Shown: piece after piece, positions 56,841 through 64,000 of the stretch
Layout: every line of letters begins with the position of its first letter
How positions within the stretch are numbered: the first letter of the stretch is position 1
Assembly (NCBI RefSeq): GCF_026262505.1
Contig: NC_067204.1
Span: forward strand, 5,551,797 to 5,615,796
Source of the DNA: Trichomonas vaginalis G3
Lineage: Eukaryota > Parabasalia > Trichomonadida > Trichomonadidae
Length of the DNA: 64,000 nt
Direction of reading: 5' to 3'
The notes under the pieces: generated by a model
Database searches by the model: none
Seen by the model: only the letters and a program-made list of their open reading frames with translations
Told to the model about the DNA's origin: nothing
Translations under genes and position numbers: made by a program

Positions 56841-57230
56841 TATTTTTGTGTGTTTTTAGTTGTAAATATTAGTGTTTGTTTTATTTTTCATTTAAAATGT
56901 TTTTTCTTTCATTAGGGTGGGAAAAATGGGAAGAAGACGATCAAATTCTATTCAAATTTCCACTTTTCAAAACAGATTTAAAATTGAAAACCGCTTCACT
57001 CATTCATTTTTTACTCTATTTTGGTAAAAATTGGGATATTGAATAAATTCAAGATAAAGATGATGGCAATTATTTGTAATTCATCTCTCAATTTTCAGTC
57101 CCATTTGACTTTAATACAAATTCGCACAGCGGGCGCTAAATGCTCCCTTAAGTCATGATGTTTTTGCTCTATTCAAAATTTATTAATTATATACATGAAT
57201 TTTTTTAAAACAATTTCATTCAAAACAAAT
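56841..57230. other. Intergenic region between converging host genes
   Basis: AT-rich, about 390 bp, with short stretches of protein-like composition near 56900-57040 (EKWEEDDQILFKFPLFKTD) that may be a small gene remnant. No clear signal. Confidence 0.4.
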
Positions 57231-60050
57231 TTATTTAGCATTTTTGATTTCTCTCAGAGAAGTTCTTGCTGCGTTTAAGAATTCTGCAGCGACTTCATTT
57301 TTCTGGCACATCATTGTCAGTATCGGGATGTATAATCTATCAGCTAAATATATCAACTGCTTGACCTTTTCTTCGCCAAGAGCATCTTTTGCTTTCTGAA
57401 GAGCTTCATTTGGAGGACATTTCAATGGATACAATTTTATGACCATTTGAACACCTTTTGCAAGCCAAAGATCTCCTTCTTGTGGATTCTTGAATGCACC
57501 ACCAGAGAAGCCTCTTAAATGACCATAAATAGCAGATTGTTCAGTGACAGTTTGCATTAAAGTATAATCACTAAATTTCTTGCAAATTGATTTTTTCTTT
57601 TCATAGTCCATATTCGCGCCGACACCGAAATTAGTTCCAAAAACAGCAGCAATAATAGGATGAGAGCATTTCTTATTACCTTCAAACAACTTGTTCGTTT
57701 CTTCATCAGAAACAAATCGAAAAACAGTTTCCAAATCTGACAACAAAATCAAAATATAAATAATCAATCTATTCTCAGAAGAAAACCATGCTTGCCAAGC
57801 TTGGTTTGTTAACAACTCATGAGCTACATCAAGAGCTTCTATCCTTGACTCGAAATTGATATCATAAGCCAAGAAGAAAGACGAAATCGTGTTCACCCAT
57901 CGATTTACATCTTCAAATGAACAATCAAAAGTATGAGTGAAACCAGAATCAACCAAAAACTCTATAATTTTTGTTGTGTTCGGTTTCTTTGATATGACAA
58001 TTGTTTCTTGTATCCAATCAGCAAATATATCCAATAAACCTTTCTGTTCATCATCCAATTCTTCCTCTGAATAAATCTCAGCTTCAATTCCTCGAGATGA
58101 AGTTATTAATTTTTGGTATTTTCTTCCTTCAGGAGCAGAAGCAGGAGGATATTCATAAGTAACGAATTGGACATCACAGCCAATAATATTAGATAATGTC
58201 CTGAAATTACCACAAATCAGTTCACAAAGATCTTTGTTTGCTTCCGAAATTTGAGCCAAAACATTTTTGATTAAAACTGTTGGAATAACAATGAAAATCA
58301 TATGAGATAAATGAACTAAAAGGGCTTTGCTGTCTTCATCATTCTTGAAATTCTCATATACACAAACAAAATTATTATCAGTAACCACGAATTTTCCATT
58401 TTTGTCAATAAAACTTTTTTCTTGGCCGAATTCAATTTCGATTTTTTCTCCATCAAAAACATCATATAATTCTTTGTATTCATTAAATCTTCCTACTTTC
58501 AAGTTAGTGTTTTCAGGTAATACATCACTTATATCTCCACCTTCTTTAACTATCTTCACGAGTTTCCCGAAAACTGAGATGATATTGTCAGTTTTTTCTT
58601 GTTTAATTTTATTTTGATTGTTAAATTTCTCAATTTCTTTGATTAGTTTTATCTGGTGAAGAATTGGAGGCAAAGACATGGAGAACAATGTCGCAAGTGT
58701 AGATTGTACTTGCGAGAAGTTAGTGGAGACCAAAGAATTATACAAAACAATAACAAAATTCGTGTTTTCGACCTTCAAAACCATCATTGAAGTGATTCTA
58801 CTTAATGTTTGGTCATTATCAATTGCCATGTTGAAATCTTTGTGGCTTCTTGGAGAAGTGTATGTAGAAACACTTTGGAACCCGATGGATTTGCGAATCA
58901 AGCTTGGCCCTTCTTGTAAAACAGGAATTTCGGGCTCATTCGGATCTGATTTCGCCAAAAGAACCCTGCAACGTTCAGCACTAGCGATAAAACAAAATTG
59001 TTGTTGAAAAGATTCCAAAGCGTTCTTTTCTGTTCTGAATTTTGAAATAACATTTCCGATCATTCTGAAATGACGAGGAGCGACTTGAATAAACACTGAT
59101 CTCAAGACAAATAACAAAGGAGCAACATATGATGATAACAATGATAGTCTGGATTTGTCTAACGGAGTGAAAGATTTATTAAATAACAAAATTAAACCTC
59201 CAATTCCACCCAAAGTAATTGAAAAAGCGGCACAAAGAACGGATTTGTTTGATGTGAATATGCAATTCTCTCTGGATGTGTCGTAATTAATGTCATCAAG
59301 TGGATTGTTAATTTGAGTTAATTGTACTTGAGAATATAAATATCCTGATAATGTTTTAGATAGAGGTAGTACGTGCATGAATTCTTCTGTTGGATAAATC
59401 AACTCATCTGTGTTTGGAACTTTAAAAACAATTTTACATTCGTCAACTTCTAATAATTTTGCGAATTCTTCTAGTGTATTGAAATAATATTCATATAGTT
59501 TTGATTTTCGACTTCCTGATTTGATCAGATTATCTTCAAGAAGAGGATTTGTTGTAATTGAGTGAAATAGTGGGACAAGTTTATCCAAATATGATTTACA
59601 ACCTGCAATATGGTTCATTATATCATCTAATAATGTAATACGCAATGCTGGTTGTGTTAATGAGATTGCTTTTTCTGTTGCATCATCAAATATCGTATTT
59701 TTACAAAAAATTTGAGATTCAACAACTGATGACTCATTTAAATATAAATCTAAGTCTGTAACACCTGCTATTCTTAAAATTCGGAAAAAATCTTCTTGCA
59801 TCATTGGCATCTTTACTGACGGAGAAGGAGGTATAATTGGTTCATCTTTTGGAACATCAACTTTCTCACCATAGCAGTCGTTTACGATTTTTGTGAAGTA
59901 TTGAAGATATTGATTCTGAGATTTTCGTAATTCAAGTAATTTTAGACGAAGTTTTTTATAAGTTTGTTGTAATTGGCTCTTTTTCTCGATATATACTTCT
60001 ATTTCTTGTGTTTTATCTATATTTAGCGTTGAAATCTCATCTTCAGTCAT
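57231..60050 (-). CDS. GAF-domain protein with degenerate PDE-like C-terminus
   Basis: 939 aa host gene. Coiled N-terminus (about 15-60), then two to three regions with GAF-like pattern (for example SVLCAAFSITLGGIGGLILLF then SLLSSYVAPLLFVLRSVF, about 270-325). The C-terminal 250 residues are helical and resemble cyclic-nucleotide phosphodiesterases in layout (FEDVNRWVNTISSFFLAYD, LTNQAWQAWFSS, FRFVSDEETNKLF), but the paired His/Asp metal motifs are absent. It may be a regulatory pseudo-enzyme. The family is weakly supported; the gene itself is clear. Confidence 0.6.
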   Translation of the reverse strand: MTEDEISTLNIDKTQEIEVYIEKKSQLQQTYKKLRLKLLELRKSQNQYLQYFTKIVNDCYGEKVDVPKDEPIIPPSPSVKMPMMQEDFFRILRIAGVTDLDLYLNESSVVESQIFCKNTIFDDATEKAISLTQPALRITLLDDIMNHIAGCKSYLDKLVPLFHSITTNPLLEDNLIKSGSRKSKLYEYYFNTLEEFAKLLEVDECKIVFKVPNTDELIYPTEEFMHVLPLSKTLSGYLYSQVQLTQINNPLDDINYDTSRENCIFTSNKSVLCAAFSITLGGIGGLILLFNKSFTPLDKSRLSLLSSYVAPLLFVLRSVFIQVAPRHFRMIGNVISKFRTEKNALESFQQQFCFIASAERCRVLLAKSDPNEPEIPVLQEGPSLIRKSIGFQSVSTYTSPRSHKDFNMAIDNDQTLSRITSMMVLKVENTNFVIVLYNSLVSTNFSQVQSTLATLFSMSLPPILHQIKLIKEIEKFNNQNKIKQEKTDNIISVFGKLVKIVKEGGDISDVLPENTNLKVGRFNEYKELYDVFDGEKIEIEFGQEKSFIDKNGKFVVTDNNFVCVYENFKNDEDSKALLVHLSHMIFIVIPTVLIKNVLAQISEANKDLCELICGNFRTLSNIIGCDVQFVTYEYPPASAPEGRKYQKLITSSRGIEAEIYSEEELDDEQKGLLDIFADWIQETIVISKKPNTTKIIEFLVDSGFTHTFDCSFEDVNRWVNTISSFFLAYDINFESRIEALDVAHELLTNQAWQAWFSSENRLIIYILILLSDLETVFRFVSDEETNKLFEGNKKCSHPIIAAVFGTNFGVGANMDYEKKKSICKKFSDYTLMQTVTEQSAIYGHLRGFSGGAFKNPQEGDLWLAKGVQMVIKLYPLKCPPNEALQKAKDALGEEKVKQLIYLADRLYIPILTMMCQKNEVAAEFLNAARTSLREIKNAK

Positions 60051-60590
60051 CTCATAAACACGTTTTATAACAACTTAGTGGCGTGTAGTGGATTTTGAAC
60101 AAATCAATCAAGCCAAATGGACAACGCAATAACTTTATATGTCTCAAAAGATAATGAATAAAAAGTGAATCTTAGTAAATAGCTTTAGATCACAAATATT
60201 ATCAGTCTTATTATCTTTAACATTAAAAAAGAACTACGAGTTGATAAAGTATGATCTATGGTAGTATGAAACTCCAACAAAAAGAGTAATAATAACATTT
60301 ATTCAAATCTTAAAATATATTCCTTCGTAAAGCCTCTTATTCAACTTTTTGGAAGATGCTCATTAAAATTTAGGCAAGTGTACAACAAAGAGACTTTAAG
60401 GAGGAAAATGGATAAATGAATTAATATTGAGAATGTTGTTACTCTCTTCTAAAGGCTTAATTTGCATACACTAGTATGACATATTCATAAATTCTGACGT
60501 AAATGATATTTGGATTCTTAAATTTTGTAATTAAAAAAATTAAATCTATTTTTTAAAAAATAATTCAATTCCAATCAATATTTATTCATT
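60051..60590. other. Intergenic region between host genes
   Basis: 540 bp, AT-rich. It should contain the promoter of the GAF-domain gene at its left. No gene, repeat or RNA found. Confidence 0.5.
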
Positions 60591-62335
<1,745 letters not shown>

Positions 62336-63529
62336 TTATTCGTTCTTTCTTCTCTGATATTTTCCACCATTTGCATAGAAATCTTGAGAAGGATTATTTA
62401 ACGCGTAAATAATCACGACAAATATTGTTATTGCTATTAAACATGCGTTAAATACAATTCTCCAAAATTGAATTGGAGAATATTCAACAAAAGTTTCAAG
62501 AAACTCCGTAGAAGTAAAGTTAATAACCTTTGGAAGTCTTCTTGATATGATATCTAACGAAGTATTTGATGATGGCGGGAATATGTTAGTTTCTTTCAAA
62601 ATTGGCTCTTCTTCAAGCGCATCAAACATCTTCTTGAGTAAATATGACCATGCTTGAGACACAATGTGGTTTGGTGAATCCCAAGGCATATGATCCTTGG
62701 AAAATCTGTAAGATATGATTCTTGGATCAGTTTCGTCACCAGAAGTAGCATAAGAACCATCTTTAAGACCAGGAATTTCGTAGCAAGTGTATTTTGGCAT
62801 AGTTGTGATATCATATTTGTAAAATTCTTCCAACAAACCATTATCGTATGCACCTAAGAAAGGAGTACCTTCTACACTTGCGCGCTTTTCGCTGTTTTCT
62901 GGATTAGATATCCAATCACAGGCTAATTCTTTTAATTTAAGAAAATCATCAAGAGATGGTTTGAATAAGAACACGTCTAAATTATGTACTGGGCCAAATT
63001 CGGACATTGACCATAATTGATAGTCCGGTGGTGCAGCAGGAGCTGGAAATTCGAATAATCTTGATGGATCTTTAGTAAAGAATACATTTGGACTAATCCA
63101 AAGTAATTTTTCGTATGAAGTAATTGTCCATGCATTTAATTTAAACCAATGATGAATATCTGAAGATTTAAATAATTTTCCTGGACATTTGAAATCTACA
63201 AATGGAGACCTATAAACACTTGTGTATAATTTTGCTAGTCTTTGTTCATGTTCGTCTGGCATTCTAAATTTCATTGAAATCAAAAGAATTCGATCAATTT
63301 TTGGAGTTAAATACCATAATGAATAAGCAAGCATTGCTGCTTTGAGAACTTCATGCTCCATATCATCATCACCTGTAATGGAAGTGATGTATGCATAATT
63401 ATATGAAGCAGGAGTGACTTCATTTGCGTCAAAATCTTGATCTCCTGTATAATTTGTAGTGAAATCCGGGAATTCTTCAATCTTTCCACGGCTTTCTGAT
63501 AATTTCAGGATCAAGAAAAGAAAGTTCAT
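62336..63529 (-). CDS. GT8-like (glycogenin-type) membrane protein, DxD missing
   Basis: 397 aa from MNFLFLILKLSESRGK, chosen because it gives a short hydrophobic leader; a longer frame starts at 63691 and cannot be excluded. The pattern FKLNAWTITSYEKLLWISPNVFFTKDP follows GT8 enzymes (KL-AW-L--Y-K---LDAD------), but the metal-binding DxD position reads SPN. AAPPDYQLWSMSEFGPVHNLDVFLFKPS matches the next GT8 block. A single membrane span near the C-terminus (FWRIVFNACLIAITIFVVII) places the domain in the secretory lumen. Likely an inactive or altered glycosyltransferase. Confidence 0.6.
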   Translation of the reverse strand: MNFLFLILKLSESRGKIEEFPDFTTNYTGDQDFDANEVTPASYNYAYITSITGDDDMEHEVLKAAMLAYSLWYLTPKIDRILLISMKFRMPDEHEQRLAKLYTSVYRSPFVDFKCPGKLFKSSDIHHWFKLNAWTITSYEKLLWISPNVFFTKDPSRLFEFPAPAAPPDYQLWSMSEFGPVHNLDVFLFKPSLDDFLKLKELACDWISNPENSEKRASVEGTPFLGAYDNGLLEEFYKYDITTMPKYTCYEIPGLKDGSYATSGDETDPRIISYRFSKDHMPWDSPNHIVSQAWSYLLKKMFDALEEEPILKETNIFPPSSNTSLDIISRRLPKVINFTSTEFLETFVEYSPIQFWRIVFNACLIAITIFVVIIYALNNPSQDFYANGGKYQRRKNE

Positions 63530-63763
63530 TTTGTTAGAGAAAAAATGAATCCACTTCTTATAGAAAATAACAAATAATATTATTGTATTCCATGAAGAGT
63601 TATCAAATCCATATTTCTTTTTACATTCATTCAAAAAATTACATTCTGCGATTATTGATATCTTGACCAAGTGTATTATCGAAGGGTGCATTAAAAAGCA
63701 TATAAAAAAGTCATTAGTTCAGTTAATCTATATTAAGAGTAGAATCTATATTTACTCTTTAAT

Positions 63764-64000
63764 TTAGTGTGTTGGGATTGGGCCACGGCGGTAGACGCGC
63801 TTTACGTGGTTGCCGCAATCGACAATCTGGCCATTAGCCTGGAGCTCCTTGAATTGCTCGAATGTGTATGGTGTGAAGCCAACCTTGTTTGAGATAACAA
63901 CACGGGAGTGTCCTGGGAACTTGAATGAAGCACGGCGAAGAGCTTCGAGGGCGTGCTTAAGACCAGCGGATGTTGTACGGATTGTCATGATCTGAGAGTT
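63764..64000 (-). CDS. RPL10: Ribosomal protein uL16 (RPL10), C-terminal part
   Basis: The last 79 or so codons: QIMTIRTTSAGLKHALEALR, RASFKFPGHSRVVISNKVGF, a short variable part, and RRGPIPTH at the end. This is the C-terminal part of eukaryotic uL16, which sits at the large subunit tRNA channel. The frame runs past the right edge, so the start is outside. GC-rich codon use fits a highly expressed gene. Confidence 0.9.
   Translation of the reverse strand, partial: NSQIMTIRTTSAGLKHALEALRRASFKFPGHSRVVISNKVGFTPYTFEQFKELQANGQIVDCGNHVKRVYRRGPIPTH

Overview
The window looks like nuclear DNA of a parabasalid protist, a trichomonad such as Trichomonas or Tritrichomonas. It is AT-rich, its host genes are intronless and closely spaced, and GC-richer housekeeping genes sit beside large Maverick/Polinton elements, which are known to be abundant in trichomonads. 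The species cannot be fixed from the sequence alone. The organism call rests on this overall picture, not on a database match.

Layout. (1) About 1-9030 is an old, decayed Maverick (called MAV-A here) that runs off the left edge. It holds integrase, fibre, minor capsid and packaging ATPase remnants. (2) About 9240-26180 is a second Maverick (MAV-B). Its protein-primed-type family B DNA polymerase and integrase are broken, but its primase-helicase, tail-fibre-like protein, capsid genes and several small genes are open. (3) 26872-30102 is a host gene for a large membrane protein that joins a BPI-like lipid-binding region to PqiA-like membrane domains. (4) 30491-54634 is a third, young-looking Maverick (MAV-C, about 24.1 kb). 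It has terminal inverted repeats and a candidate 6-bp target duplication (TTGTTT), and most of its genes are open. (5) 55266-64000 is host DNA: a small pseudogene, two glycosyltransferase-like membrane proteins, a GAF-domain protein, RUVBL1/pontin, and the 3' end of ribosomal protein uL16 (RPL10).

How the genes work together. Each element carries a virus-like set: integrase, a candidate major capsid protein (visible in B and C), a minor capsid protein, an A32-like packaging ATPase, small amphipathic proteins resembling adenovirus pVI, and a fibre with a phage tail-collar tip. The replication modules differ. B has PolB plus a PrimPol-SF3 helicase; C has only an SF3 helicase and no visible polymerase. 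C also carries two repeat-bounded regulatory or nuclease-type genes (KilA-N/MSV199-like and T5orf172 GIY-YIG-like) around an 18-copy, 64-bp hairpin repeat, and a Dam-type adenine methyltransferase.

The most notable unexplained signals are: palindromic iteron arrays with a central AGATCT whose arms co-vary between A and C; inverted arrays of a related design around the B primase-helicase gene; an 18-bp upstream motif shared by the B helicase and the C cassette genes; and mosaic exchange of the fibre tip between elements that otherwise look very different.
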